From assembly GCA_021307315.1 (NCBI GenBank), contig JAJSPD010000060.1, positions 186,001 to 250,000 of the forward strand: 64,000 nt of DNA, read 5' to 3'. The notes under the pieces are model-generated. The model saw only the letters and a program-made list of their open reading frames with translations, was not told the origin of the DNA and ran no database searches. Each line of letters starts with the position of its first letter. Position 1 is the stretch's first letter. The position numbers and the translations under genes were made by a program. Shown here piece by piece: positions 36,824-49,515 of the stretch. The stretch comes from Bisporella sp. PMI_857 (Eukaryota; Ascomycota; Leotiomycetes; Helotiales; Helotiaceae).

Positions 36824-37979
36824 AGCACACACCTCACGCGTGGCACTTCTTCACGACCTTGTAAAAACATCTGTTCTTGGGATCCATTCTTCTAATGCCT
36901 TCTTTTTATTTATGCATACCCAACGAGGCCCCCTTTCGACATGTACGGATTCTTGTATGTATATTTTAAGCCACGTTTGGAGCCTTTTGTGCGCAACATT
37001 TGCATGGACGGCGTTGCATAGCAGCCCGGTGTTTAGTGGATTGTGCTACGATACCCCGCCAAAGCACTGGCAAAGAAAATCAGGGGAACAGAGAATGCTG
37101 CTACCCTAAGAATCATATCTCTCAGACATGGTGGGTTTAGCTAGTTTTCACAGCCAAAGCCAGATCAATCAACATTGTTTGCTTCTTATACCATCTTGTG
37201 TACTTTGGCATCGTGCGCTGAGCCAAGCCTATATGCAACTACCACTAAGGCTTGTTTACTTTCTGTTGCATCAATAACGGATGCCTTTTATCTTTGTTCC
37301 AGGTTTCTACAATCCGTTTCATACCTTGACGGAATGATACCAAATGCATGTTTGATCACGTGAGTAGAATCGAATGACCACACCCCGGAGATTCTCCTCC
37401 CCGAGCTGGCAAAGTGGGGGGGAACCTTACAATCACGACATCTTTGCTTGCAAACTCATCATCCTTCCTCCTCGCAGCCACCAAACAGACAGCCCGGATG
37501 AGACCCCTACCCTCCCCAATAGTTTGTGCTTTGGGTATTGGAAGTGCCGCTGACATAGCTGCTTTTATTACCGTTATGGCAGCAAGCCCGATACGATGTC
37601 AGCCCAGACTCACAGCACAGCAAGTCGTCATATCAAGGCGGACGATGCACTTCGGGCCAGCTCCTTGTAGCGTAGGTTTCTGGTGGGGAAGAGTTCTTTT
37701 TTTTTCTTTCTGTTTATGGTTTTCTTTATGTGAGGCGCCATTGTCGTTATTATTGCGATTTGTGATTCGGGACCTGATGATGAAGATCGAAGACGTGATA
37801 TGTCGCTAGTGCCTTGGAGCGCGAGGTGCAACTAAGCTTTGCCGTGGCGCCCTTGGAGGGTATAAGACCAGTGCTTGTCCACAACCACACGGAACGCTGT
37901 TTTGTGGGGCAGGTCTCTTGTTTGCTCCTTACCTGGCTTCAGACTCATATATCGTGTTACTAGAAAGTGGGAGAGAGAA
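36824..37979. other. intergenic, promoter of the Dal5-type transporter
   Basis: Just over 1.1 kb. Frames at 37175-37363 and 37414-37809 have no domain and lack neighbours that could be exons. A CGG-N12-CCG arrangement at 37386-37403 and ATCACGTGAG near 37347 are possible sites for a zinc-cluster or bHLH regulator, about 600 bp upstream of the transporter ATG; neither is more than a string match. Confidence 0.4.
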
Positions 37980-39548
37980 ATGTCTACCTTACAGAATGAG
38001 AAGCCTGTTGTTGATTCACCGAGGAAAGATGGCAGCGATGTTGAATCCGATGACGCCTTCGCCAATCCTACAGGGATCAATGAGAAGAAACTGCTTAGGA
38101 AGCTGGATTTGAAGCTATTGCCGCCCTTGACGCTGTTGTATTTGCTCTCTTTCTTGGATAGAAGCAACAGTAGGTTTAACCACTTTCCAAGAATTAGCAT
38201 GGGGATGATTAACGTGTATAGTTGGAAATGCTAGAATCGAAGGGTTAGCAACTGATTTGCATATTACCGGAAACCAATATCTCTTTACATTAACAATATA
38301 TTTCATTGCCTATGTAGGTCCAGGACGAACCCCCGGAAGGACCAACGTACTAATAAAAACAAGGTCATCTTTGAAATCCCGGCCAATATCGTGCTCAAGC
38401 GCACCACGCCAAAGTTCTGGCTTCCTACTCTCATGTTAGCATGGGGAATCGTCGCAACGTTACTAGGAGTCTGCACCAACCTGGCAGGCTTTATTGTTGC
38501 ACGCATGTTCCTCGGAATTACCGAGTCAGGGTTGTTCCCTGGTGTGGTTTTCTATCTGTCTATGTGGTACAAGAGAAACGAGACACACTATAGAGTTGCG
38601 CTATTCTTCTCCGCTGCCTCGTTAGCAGGAGCTTTCGGAGGAATCTTGGCTTATGGAATTAGTTTCATGAGAGGCGTGGGTGGATATGCGGGCTGGCGAT
38701 GGATCTTCATACTCGAAGGACTGTTGACAATAGTCATAGCCTTTGGTGCTTATTTCTTTATCCACAACTACCCAGCCACCGCACCCTTCCTCACAGAACC
38801 CGAACGAGCATTCATTAACGCCCGTTTAAAAGCGGATTCCGATGCAACTAACGACGAGGAATTCGCCTGGTCCAATGTCAACGCCGCACTCAAAGACTAC
38901 AAATGCTGGCTGTACGGGCTAGGGTTCCACACCATGTCCCTTCCGCTCTACACGCTCTCCCTTTTTCTGCCCACCATTATCAAGAACTTAGGCTATAAAG
39001 CCGCCGAAGCCCAATTGCTCACCGTCCCACCTTACGCCGTAGCCACTGCTTTAACTGTCATCGTCGCCATCTTCAGCGAGCGCTTGAAGCGGAGAGCACC
39101 TTTCGTCATTGCAAGCTCTGGCCTCGCAGTAATTGGCTATATAATCCTACTCACAGCACCAATCCACAGGCCTGGCGTCGCGTACACTGGCACCATCTTT
39201 GCTGCTGCTGGCATCTACCCATCCACCGCCATCGTTCTCTCGTGGCCCGCAGCTAACGTCTCGGGTCAGTCGAAACGAGCCACGGCCACTGCGATGACCA
39301 TCACTATCGGCAACTTGGGTGCGGTCTTAGGCACGCAATTATATAGACCAAATACTAGTCCACGATGGTTCCTCGGCCATGGCTTTGCGTTGGGTTATCT
39401 GGTCGCGAATATAGGGGTCGCGAGCGTGTTGTGGATCTTATTAAATAAGGAGAACAGGGTCAAGGAGCAGAGAAGAGCGAACGTGGAGCTAGGCGGTGAG
39501 GGCACGGTTAAGAGTGATGAGGATGTAAGGTTTATTTTCCAGACTTAA
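37980..39548 (+). CDS. MFS anion:cation symporter (Dal5/allantoate permease family)
   Basis: Three exons, 37980-38169, 38222-38313 and 38364-39548, join in phase to 488 residues, the family norm. LLYLLSFLDRSNIGNARIEG at TM1 is the signature of the ACS family (Dal5, Tna1, Vht1). FEIPANIVLKR before TM3 and LGITESGLFPGVVFYLSMWY at TM4 are also diagnostic; GWRWIFILEGL ends TM6. The central cytosolic loop is rich in charged residues (LKADSDATNDEEF). TM10-12 are present, ending in a charged tail. Such carriers take up organic anions such as allantoate, nicotinate, pantothenate or tartrate with protons across the plasma membrane. The substrate here is open. Introns are 52 and 50 bp. Nothing is broken. 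Confidence 0.92.
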
Positions 39549-42096
39549 GGTTGTTCTTGAGTCGGTGCTGGGTGTTTGTAGGTTATGGTATTGTAGCAAG
39601 TTTGTCAAATAAATATCTTTAATTGCGATATAAAGTCAACCCCTGATATTCGCACCCAAGTAGTTACTCACACCTTTGTTACAAGCCATTTACCCAAGAA
39701 ACCAGATGATCATCATCTCCATAACCGTCGATGCAAAACTTTCATAATATGCCAACAATGCTCCTATGGGTAACAGCCCTCTCCCTTCTTTTTAACCTCC
39801 TCCATCATGCATCTCAACCCACCACGCGTCAATACATAGACCTAATCACCTAATTCACGTAGCATATCTCCCTTTCCACCCAAACATCCCAACCTCACCA
39901 ATACACATTCAAATACATCACAAACCCCCTACAATTCTACTCAATGACAGCCCCTAACAATGTAACCAACCGGAGCCCTCGAGTCCTCGGCCCTAGCTCT
40001 CTCTTGCATGTCAGTAGAGAGCTATGTTGCTATTATTATTTATTCAGTGTGTGAAATTGTAAAGGGTACTCTAGCAGCCTAGGCTATGACGATGAAAAGC
40101 ACAAGATTGCCTTGTGGGAGTGGTTGATCATGGTAAGTGTCCCAGCGGAGGTATCATTTTATTTTTCCGCTTGTTTTAACTTCTTTAGGCATGCTGTTAT
40201 CCCCTTCCAATAAAAAGGGTATGGGCGATCGCTATAACTGCTCAACCTACCCTAACTTCTGGCGGCCTTCTTGAGAGGAGAATATTTGCAAATAGTAGAG
40301 ATGCATATCTGTGCTCGTGAAGCTGCATGGTGGTTGAGGCTTGCAGGTTTGCCGTCACTTACTTCTATTATGTTCGAGAAAGGGGTGCCAGTATTTTCTG
40401 AGTATTATGTGGCATTTTCGTGCATTTTTTGTGCTTGCTTCTTGCTGTTGTTTTCAAGGGTTGAGTACCACCGTTTGATGCCGTCAGTCTCCTGGTATTG
40501 TCTGAGCAGGATGCAGTTCTGTGCTTGAGGATTGCAGTGCTGATGGGCATCACTGCGCCGGCCCTGTGCTGTGCTTTCAAGGGCTACTGCCCATTATGGT
40601 AAAGGACAAGTGCCTTAAGGCAGGTCAGACAAGGTGCTGTTCACTTCAAGCATTAGGTTCTCTCATTTACTTTAGCTTTGTGCTTTTGTAAGGGGGTGGA
40701 TTACATGCTTCGTCCTACGCGCCCATATCCATGAGCGATACTCTGTCAATTGCTTTACACATAATGACATGATAGTTCTTTTTTTTAGTGCCTCAAGCGC
40801 TGAGCGGCACCAAGAGAGGAGAATATCAGTATGCTGGCGCTGGTGATGTGTACTTCAATTCAGTGCTCTTTAAACCAGTACAAGTTCCGTGAAAATCCCC
40901 TCAGCTGTGAAGAACAACAAATTATTGTAATAGAGTGTCTCATAAGGGCTTCAACGCTAGTTGGATAGCCTTCTCGTGTATTAGTAATAGTCACACCTTC
41001 AATTACTTGTTTCCTCAAATTGACTTTGGATGCAATTTTGCTTCTGCCTCAATAACTCAGCGATTATAGATCCTAGGTGCAAATAACCAATTATTTCGGA
41101 GACTTCCCCATCGGGTAAGACAGATAGAGTGGGCATCGAGCCCTAGATATGTGGTGGGTTATTGTGGTACCCGAACCTTGTTTATCCAATCTGGAGACTA
41201 ATAAGGATCTGCAATCCAGCTGGTGATCAAACCTACTCTAGAGATGTTAGTGATCATGAAGCGATATCTCGGTCACTTTTCTTTTCATGGCATACTAGCA
41301 GAAGCGCGTGCAGCACCCGGTTAGGTAGCTCAGTGTTATTGGTGAATCGATGATTTGAGCGGGGACATGAACGTTATGTAGGGATTATATTTTGAAAACC
41401 CAAAGCCACTTTAATCAAAGAACGGCCTGTACAGAAGCCAGTTGGATTCGGGAAGGATAATGGCTTGAAGCCACCATAAAAGCAGAAAAGGATAATCAAA
41501 GCTGATGGCCATGGAAATTGTGTGGGCCCCAACTACTCTTTTAAATTTAACTGAATCAAACTGCTATATATACGAATTACTTATATTTAACAGTCAAACC
41601 ATTTGAGTAACTTTGGAAGCTTGTAAAATGGCATTGCTTTCTAAAGACCCAGAAGGAAAGTGTGAGTGTATATTTGCATTCATGCATACCTAATTATCAA
41701 GGCATAAGGCTTGGCGTTGATGACTAAGGAGGACCACATACGCACGACGGCTATGACCTGAATGTCTGCCTAGCTTGCACATTTCAGGATAGCCCAATAG
41801 AGTAGGCGTAACTCTTATATTGTGTTACTATGGGTGATTTATTTCTATTCAAGGGTTGAGTCGCAATTCTAAATATATTATTCACCATCGCTAGAATATG
41901 AGAAGACCAAGAACCGCGGATTTCGTTGATACATGAGCCCGATTCGACCCCATGAACTCTTACTTTTTGCGGCATTGTCCTAATTGATTCGAGGCTCTGG
42001 ATACATAAGGTTAACTTACATACTCTCACCTATTCCTTCGCACCCAAATTAGGCTCACCACAAATCTTCGCCACATAGTCTAGGGTACATATCGTC
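39549..42096. other. gene-poor region
   Basis: About 2.5 kb without a supported gene; short frames (for example 40271-40528 +, 41784-42029 -) show no domain. A GGTAGCTCAGTG string at 41324-41335 looks like a tRNA A box but no B box or cloverleaf follows. The base composition is even and no terminal repeats were noticed. Confidence 0.45.
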
Positions 42097-43709
42097 ATGC
42101 CTTGCGCAGGTTGTAGCGGAAGGCACCATAAGAGCCAGAGCTTTGACCCATTCATTGATCTTGGGACGCTAATTGAAAAATGCCGGCTTGACAATGGCAC
42201 CAAACTCTTCAAGAACCCAATGATTGGGCCGAATTCGAAGGGATGGGGTGCTTGCAGGCTACAGGCACTCCCCAACGAATGTTATCAAGCATGCCTTCAA
42301 TATCTGGACATTGGGACTTTGACAGTGATGCGCAGAGTCAGTCAGTTTTCCAGACTGGCAGTTAGTTCCATATACCAATACCGCGAGATCTACGAGCATG
42401 CCCCGCAAGCACTAAGGGCATGCCTAAGTACTGGCATCGCATCGCACATACCCCTGCTCGGACTTCATAATGCTTTAACCACTATGGAATGTTATTATTG
42501 TCAGAAAGAGTAAGCTCTAAACCTCGCAAAAGCATCGCTGTTTCTGCGTTCATACCGATACTAATCAATCCGGCCTGTAGAGATCCGTTGAATCCCTCCT
42601 TTGGCACTTACCTGTCGCTATTCGAATGTCGTCGAGCATGTCTGTTCTGCCTGCGAAACTCGCCTGATCTCCTCCCTCTTGACTTCCCTGCACTAGTTTC
42701 CCTTTCTCTACAACGAAAGTCGTCCATAAAGCCAATCCATGCTATACGATCAATTGCCGCCATTCCCGGTAGTTATGGCCCGTACTCCACCCCAATAGCC
42801 AATGCCACTTCCCTAGTTCGCGCTCAGTCTGTAACAACCAGCAAAGCGTTGAGCGAGAAGGAAATGCGAGGTCAGTCAGCATTGCGGACCAAGATCCCGT
42901 TTTCTAAATGCTCCATGACTTGTTCAACATAAATATTGGAGCAGGTCCTTTGCTTCGGGACCTCTCATGAATAAAGAACTTCTACACCTATCTGAAGCAC
43001 TTCTTTTGGAGCAAGTAGCTCCTGATATCGCCATCTCATTCCCATATATTCTCCAAGTGGGAGAGCTAACTAAATTCTCACTATAGTCCTTTTCGAACGT
43101 GTTGAGATGCGCGGGCCTAGAATTTTTCACCACCCTTTAGTTATGGACAATGACGAAAGTGATATAAAACCTTCCCCTGATTATGTGGATCCTACATCTG
43201 CCAAAAGGGTACTGATGATGTATCAAACGGCTGTAGCATTTCCATATCTATCTTCCAGTAAGCAGATTTGTGACTATGGAACCATGTGCGCAGACTGCAT
43301 TCTTCATATGGAGTGGGAGGAAAATCGATGGATAAACGAAAAAATACAACGTATACGGCAAGGCATGAGTCCCAGTGCGCCGGATTCAGTTCGTGATTTC
43401 ATTAATGATGTGCGGAGGAAAGGATGTGCAACATACTCTGTTAGTGAGGATGCCAAAATCGATGCCGATGTGATTACGAATCGAGCAAGAGGCCAAAGAA
43501 TCGCCAGTGGTATCGATGATGAATTTAATCTGCCAGAATCCAAAGGTCAGGACCAAAGTCTGCAAAAAAAGGAAGAGCAGAGTAAGAAAGGGATTCAGAG
43601 CTTGAGCATTCAGGAACATCGGCTTTTCCATGCGCAAGAGGTTCTTTCAAAGAAAGAACGAGAGTTCAGGGAAAGGCAGAAGAAGAAGAAGGCGGCTCAG
43701 AAGTCATAA
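42097..43709 (+). CDS. F-box-like Cys-rich fungal protein
   Basis: Exon 1 is 42097-42509, exon 2 is 42581-42870 (GTAAGC..TGTAG intron), and the last exon begins at 43087 or 43107 and ends at 43709. The simple model (donor GTCAGT at 42871, acceptor CTATAG at 43086) keeps phase and gives 441 residues, but the 216-bp intron could hide a small exon near 42977-43057. Residues ~55-95 are F-box-like: LQALPNECYQACLQYLDI, then TLTVMRRVSQFSRLAVSS. A Cys-rich part follows: CYYCQKE, then FGTYLSLFECRRACLFCL, where exons 1 and 2 meet. The last exon has PYLSSSKQICDYGTMCADC and a basic coiled coil ending KKKKAAQKS. The arrangement recurs in fungal F-box families. Ubiquitin-ligase adaptor function is inferred. 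Substrate unknown. Confidence 0.65.
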
Positions 43710-44484
43710 ACAAGACCGGCATATCCAACACCTCCACAGCTATCATAATCCTCAAGAATGTATATTACATCCTTGTCCTATTCGAATCACAAGAGCGCAG
43801 AGTTCAGGGGAATTTTTGTGCCATCAAATTTAAGCGATGAGAACACACTGCAGAGATATGTTTCACACAGGTAAAGGAGCAATTATTCATATCTTCATCA
43901 ATAGCCAAGCACCAGCACTCTCATAAGCATTTTGTGCTCATAGTCAATATGGAATTTTGGAAGTATTTTTGAGCTAGATCCCTTCCCATTATATTCTTTG
44001 GTTTGTAAAAATTCCCTTTCTCTTGCACTAGTAGAAGCTATTCTTCATCTTCGCGCACTTTCTCCAAGGAGAACTGTATAATGACATAGGATTTTGTTTG
44101 ATTTTCGAATCTGCTTGCATGTTAATTATTATATAGCGGCTATCCATGCAATTCCCATTATAGGTCAACGAGATAACAATTGATTTTGTCATTTTATCAA
44201 CCAATGATGTCGGATATATGATTCCTTTCTTATTCGCTCATAACAATCCATCTCAAGTATGTAGGTAGTATTTATTAAAGAAGGAAGCCACAAAGAAAAC
44301 ATTAGACACCAACGATAGCAGGCACGCTTGCGTCACGACAAAGACTGACTAGGTTCTTTCACTTTGAACAAGATCTTCTCGTACAGGGAATCTCCTCTGG
44401 GCAATTATGTACTCTTAGTTATATTGTGAGTATAGGCCTCATCCACCATATTAAATATAGAGAGTTGCTTTCATTCAATTCATA
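43710..44484. other. intergenic region
   Basis: AT-rich, about 770 bp, upstream of the GT2-like gene. TATTAAATATAGAGAG at 44448-44463 lies 25-40 bp before the ATG and may be part of its core promoter. No gene seen. Confidence 0.5.
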
Positions 44485-46951
44485 ATGCATACCCTTTTAT
44501 GGCTCTTCGCTGGGATCATCGCCATTGCGGTTGGAAATGTTATCAAGATAAGCCTTGATGATCCGGAAACGATTTTGACTTACCTAGCTACATCTCTGCA
44601 GAATCCTGGCCGGCTGCCCTCAGATATCAAGAAATGGTGGTCTAGCCTTAACTGCTCGCGGAATGATTGTAAAGAAGCATATGCAAAATTCTTAGGTGGA
44701 ATTCAAAACAACCCTTCAACCTTCTGGTGGCCCATTATGGTTGTTCTTGCCGTGGGAGTTCTAATAAGATTTGCAGTTGGCTTTCAACGCAGGAATCAGA
44801 TAGCTCGTTTTTTGTATTCTATTCTCGCATCACCGCTCACTAGAATCGCTGCTTCTATTTCCCTATTATACAAAACAGCTCAGAGCGAATGGCTAGTTCG
44901 AGTACTCCATCCTCTGGTTCATCGCGGATGGCTTGTTACCTTCTTCGTGTTGGCTTTTGTACAACTCACTCGACCCTTAGTACGATTCTATTCAGCCTAT
45001 TTTCTTGGCTATCGCTATACAACCACTTATGTCGGATCTATTCAACCTTCAGATGTCACAGTTATCTTGAGTATCGCCGGTGAGGTCGACGAACAAGGAC
45101 TGACAAGGTGCATTGAGTCCGTTTACGCGAATCGGCCTGCTGAGATCATCATCACAGTTGTCGGGCCAGAAGAGCTCGGTGCGGTTCGTAGGGTCATAGA
45201 CGAACCAATGCAGATAGAGAAGAATATTCATGCGGTAGCTGTCGTCACGCGGAATAAATATCTACAGTTTGTCAAGGCGGCTGATCTGGCAAGTACAAAA
45301 ATTATTGCTTATGCCGAGGAAAATGTGCTTTGGCAGCGAGGGTATCTGTAAGTGAATCGAACTAATTTATGTGGCTCATCTGACAGTATTCAGAGCTTAT
45401 GCCTTGAGAGAATTGCAAGATCCAACTGTGGGATTGGTTGGCACATCAACTCAGTCTGTGGTGGATAGGCAATGTAGTTTTGTTTCTTTATGGAATGCTT
45501 TTCATATCGAGGAGCAGAATCTCCAGAACAGGGCAACATACAATATTGACGGTGGCGTTGAAGCGATTCCGGACCATACATTTTTGATCCGAAACGATAT
45601 TTACCTGTCTATTCGATATGGTCAGAACAAACTTCCAGACTTTGTGCGTTATTGGAACCCGTTCCGATGGGGATCATTTGGACTATTAGATAGTCAAGGT
45701 GATAACACCTTGACTCGACATGTCATTGCCAGTGGTTATAAGCTCGTTTTCAAAGACGGAATTAGTGCTGAAAATAACCCTCTAGTTCAACACATCGTGA
45801 AGGCTGGTCCAGATGACGACATCATCAGTGCCGTGCTTCGAAGAGAACGCGCGAACTGGCGTAATTTGATAAGGGCCTTGCTGACTCCAGAATATTGGTT
45901 GTGCTATCCATGGACAACACTTGGTTTGCTTACCAGTTTTTCGCAAATATTGGGTTTTCTTTTATTCTTCGCTTTGCACCGAGCAGGCTTTGGACAGCAC
46001 TGGTGCAGCCTTCTCGGGGCATGGGCACTTGTCCACCTCTTCGACCCAACATTTTATCATTAGATCTAGCTGTTCGCCAGAGGAAGGTGGAGTTCACGAA
46101 ACTATCTAGTTCATTTTGCTATTCTACTGTTTTCCCCTCCTTTGAAGCTTTGGGCACTGTTCACATTGGGCGACATCACGACCTCGAGGGATGGGCAGGC
46201 AAAGCTTTGGCCCCGTGATGCCTTCCGTTCTGTTCAGCGTTGGATTTTCCCTGTGAGGACGCCAAACCAGCCAATTCAAAGAGGTACACCAACTCGGAGA
46301 CTCACAATAGCCCAAACGTCTGAAACTAGTCAGTCCCATCAGTTAGCTCAACGAACTCCGATATACCCGTCAAGGCGAACATCTGCACCGAAGCAGCCAG
46401 TTCAACCTACTTGGCAGACTCAAGCGGATTCGCAGCCCCAAATGTTTAAAAGAGATTCGTATCTGTCTCAACCTTCAACCAGGGCAGGGCATGTAGCAGT
46501 AAACAAGAAAGTCTACAACGAAGAAGCAGACACTAACGAGGCGATTGTCAACGAGTTAGCCGAGACAATCGACAAAGCTAATGATAATTTGAGCCACAAA
46601 GTTCAAGAACTAGACCTTGCAAAGGCTAATGGCAGAGGAGCGGAAGCTAGAATTCTAGAGAAACAAATAGCCCATATAAATTCGTTCATAGAGAGGAATC
46701 GAGCGGCGAAAGAAGTCGCCGTGGTAGCATCACAATATGCCAATGAAGCTGTCCAGTTTAACGACGAGGACAACTTGACAGAGGCAGAAGAGGCCATAGA
46801 GGAGGCCAGAGAACATATAAAAACAGCACAACAGCTCTCTAAGGGCGTTGATCCTTTCACAGATACTATTCGCCAAGCTTCACTCCCAAATAGGTCACGC
46901 AACCTAACCAAGGAAATATCCGCCGCCAATCTGGCTTCCAATCCCCATTAA
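44485..46951 (+). CDS. GT2-family glycosyltransferase-like protein with degenerate catalytic motifs
   Basis: Exons 44485-45347, 45394-46002 and 46087-46951 join in phase to 778 residues; the last junction is my best choice because TAG codons at 46061 and 46067 must be removed. Several hydrophobic segments occur before and after a GT2-like domain. Shared with fungal polysaccharide-synthase-type GT2: DVTVILSIAGEVDEQGL, RPAEIIITVVG, GYLAYALRELQDPTVGLVGT, YNIDGG, and LKLWALFTL after the last helices. The motifs for catalysis are changed: the DDDV.W site reads EENVLW, GDDKFLTRW reads GDNTLTRHV, and the QxxRW helix reads AVLRRERANW. The C-terminal ~230 residues are a Gln/Pro-rich linker and coiled coil (EAEEAIEEAREHI), which is not usual. 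Probably a membrane protein; activity is doubtful. Confidence 0.72.
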
Positions 46952-47665
46952 CAGAGCCATGGAGTGCCTTCAAAACCGCAAATCGGGCCTCGCATCTGCC
47001 GGGCTGGTCGAGCCCGAGCATCCTGAGGGAGGAGGCTTGTTATCTCCCAGATTCCTGCTATCTGAGGACAAAAGGGAAAGGGGTGGACTGAAGATGCAGT
47101 AAGTACGAGAGTCATCTCCTTAATGCCATGAACGGCGTGTCCAGGAGGTGAGATTTAGTGGCAATCCGGATACGAGGGGTTCATATCCCGGACTGGGAGT
47201 CTGATTCGGAGCATGTGCGGAGCTTCAGTAACAACGGAGAACGTCTAGGTGGCCGGGGATGAAAGATCGTGGTGTTGAAGCTTTGTGAGATAATTGAACA
47301 TTATTGGAGATTGGAGCCAAGAGAGTGGTCAGGGAGGCTTCTATGATCGGTAGCCTGCTTGGCTTGCGATATGATAGACATTGCTTGATTTGCTAATAGC
47401 ATCTCATGATAAACTGCGTATTTCTGGGCATTCAGGAAGCTTACTTGCTATGAAAGATTGATATGAATGAAATATTTCTGTAAATAAAGCTGATCACACG
47501 AGCGGCATTAATGGGAGCAGCAGTTATTCATTGAGAAACCTCGAACTAGGTGACGATTACCTTTTCTTGTATCTTAAGCAGAGTCCCTATCAACTTTCAC
47601 CAAGAGCTCGTGCTTAGTTTCAAATCCAACAGCAAGCACCAATCATTCCTGACAAGTATCGTTTT
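46952..47665. other. convergent intergenic region, GT2-like / ISN1
   Basis: 3' flanks of convergent genes. A GGGGTTCATATCCC string near 47178 resembles a tRNA B box but is only about 20 bases from any A-box-like text. No gene seen. Confidence 0.5.
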
Positions 47666-49515
47666 TTAAGTAATCATCGCGCTTAACTCAGCAAGCAATT
47701 CGACGGTCTCGGCGGGGCTCGCAATCCAAGCAGTTGTTCCCACAACCCTCGCCTTGAAATCATTGCTGCCCGTACTCAAAAATTGGTCTCCAACATGCAA
47801 AGTCCTATCTCCCCGGATGCTTCCTCCTGGCTCGTTGGAGCCAAAGAACTTCTGGCAGACTAACACACCCCAGCTCTTGTCTCCGATGTCGACAAAGACG
47901 TCGTTGCCGCCATTAAAAGCGCAGAAGGGGATGCTGCGTCCTGCGACACTCATCTCGAGCTTCTTTTGCACCACTAGAACGGTTTCTTCGAGAGACTGTG
48001 GGAAATAAGAGTTAATATCTGAGTTGTTACGTAGTTTGGGTAATCTTGATGCATACCTCACGGGCAAAGTGGTAGCCGGGAACCTCAGGGATGATGCCGA
48101 CTGCTCGGGTCTTTCTGAGTATCTTTCCTGGAAGATTCAAATTTGTTTTGCATTCAACCAGGGCGGCTTCTGCTGAGTCAAGCAGCTCCTTGATGATCTG
48201 TTCGGTCCAACTCGACATCTATGGGAGTCAGCACATATGCAGGAAATATAGAATTAAAACCATTTACTTCAGGAAGGATCCAATTGCGCCGAGGTAAGTA
48301 ACTCAACAAGTAAGGAGATGTAGGGTCATATGTGAAGAGAAAGTTTGATTCACCACCTGTTCCAACATTATTAGCGGTAAGGTTCTCTGCAATTTTGTCG
48401 GTTGGGGTATCACTTACCCATAATCATTATATTCTGCTTTTGGGTATCGCTAAGGATCGTATTTGCTTTGATAGCTTCAAGAAGGCCATGCAGGCGACCA
48501 TAATATTTTTCAGCTTCGTCGTACCCGGCGGCTGTGACAATACCAATCTTTGTATTCTTGCTCATGAGAACTGGCTCATTAATTATAAAATTCTTAAGCT
48601 GTCAAGTGATTACTTACATAGGATCTTTTCAATAACTGGATTGGTAGGCTCTAAACTTTTCCCATCGTCGTATCTAAATAATCAGAAATATTCATCAAGA
48701 TGCCCCGGTACGTAGTGGTATATAAATTCCACACGGAATTATACTTACAGCGTTACATCACCATCGAATGTAGCTAGATCTAATGGCCCCTCAGCGAGGA
48801 GACCCATAATCTGCGCTGTATTCAGAATGAGTCTGACATCGTTGAACGAAGGCGGTACGAAGCGTCGAGATGAGATAAAGCGCCTCTTATCCTGCTCAAT
48901 AAACGCTTTCTCAAGAGGCAGTTTCGTGAAGAATTTCCCAACGCTTGGGACGAGTAATTTGAGTTTTGATTGGGCTTCCTTCTGGGAATTTTGATGCTCA
49001 ACTGTATTAAGGTCAGGGCTGTCCCATAAAATCTCATGACTTTCAGAGAAGACTTGCTGTGGTCGTTAATCATCCCTTCCACATCCTTCAAGATCTCGGC
49101 ATATCGTCGATGCGCCTCTTCTGCTTGCTGAGCGACCGTGCTGTTGCGAGTTTCAAAGACGCCTGTGGGCTGGGAATGGAGGACAAAGGGGACCGCAAGA
49201 AGTCCCTTGATCCATTCTATTCAATGTCAGAAAGACAAAATTCAAATCAATATCATTATGTACGAGGGTCCTATTTCTAGAGATTGGACTTTGTAATCTC
49301 AAGCCAAGCCATCTCTTAGCCAAGCTCGTTGGTATGACTTGGGATGGACTCCTCATTCCTCATCGGTCAATTGACTTTCCGCCGGGGTTCAGAAGCCATA
49401 TACCTATAAATTGATCTCTTCTATGAGTTTTGAGTGCGTCTGATGCCAGTCAGCTTAGATCAGAGCGAGAACGGAGGCGGTGAGATGTACACTCAACACG
49501 GTATCTAGTCGTCAT
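47666..49515 (-). CDS. ISN1: IMP-specific 5'-nucleotidase, with an apparent 1-nt frameshift
   Basis: Eight exons: 49515-49491, 49439-49404, 49216-48749, 48673-48618, 48570-48418, 48356-48268, 48218-48057 and 47995-47666. All junctions keep phase except inside exon 3. Isn1 dephosphorylates IMP to inosine in purine salvage. Family text is present throughout: MTTRYRVEYALKTHRRD at the start; LKLLVPSVGKFFTKLPLE; SFNDVRLILNTAQ; ATFDGDVTLYDDG, with the HAD-type nucleophile Asp; KIGIVTAAGYDEA; AFNGGNDVFVDIG; and GDRTLHVGDQF near the end. In exon 3 the frame after MINDHS is lost and the next family text (SHEILWDSPDLN) is one frame over, so one base is missing around 49045-49062. A 35-bp intron there would restore the frame but is shorter than any other in the window. 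With one base added the protein would be 439 residues, the normal size. Sequencing error, allele damage or pseudogene are all possible. Confidence 0.88.

Noticed and set aside
37414..37809. 131-codon frame upstream of the Dal5-type transporter
   Set aside because: Low-complexity hydrophobic text without a domain; the interval fits a promoter better.
41318..41360. GGTAGCTCAGTG resembling a tRNA A box
   Set aside because: No B box or closing acceptor stem follows; D-arm GAGC is too far away.
47165..47190. GGGGTTCATATCCC resembling a tRNA T arm
   Set aside because: The nearest A-box-like string (TTTAGTGG) is only about 20 bases away, too close for a tRNA.
49026..49060. A 35-bp GT-AG intron in ISN1 exon 3 as explanation of the frame change
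   Set aside because: Shorter than every other intron here (minimum about 43 bp), lacks a branch site, and would delete family-like residues. A missing base is simpler.
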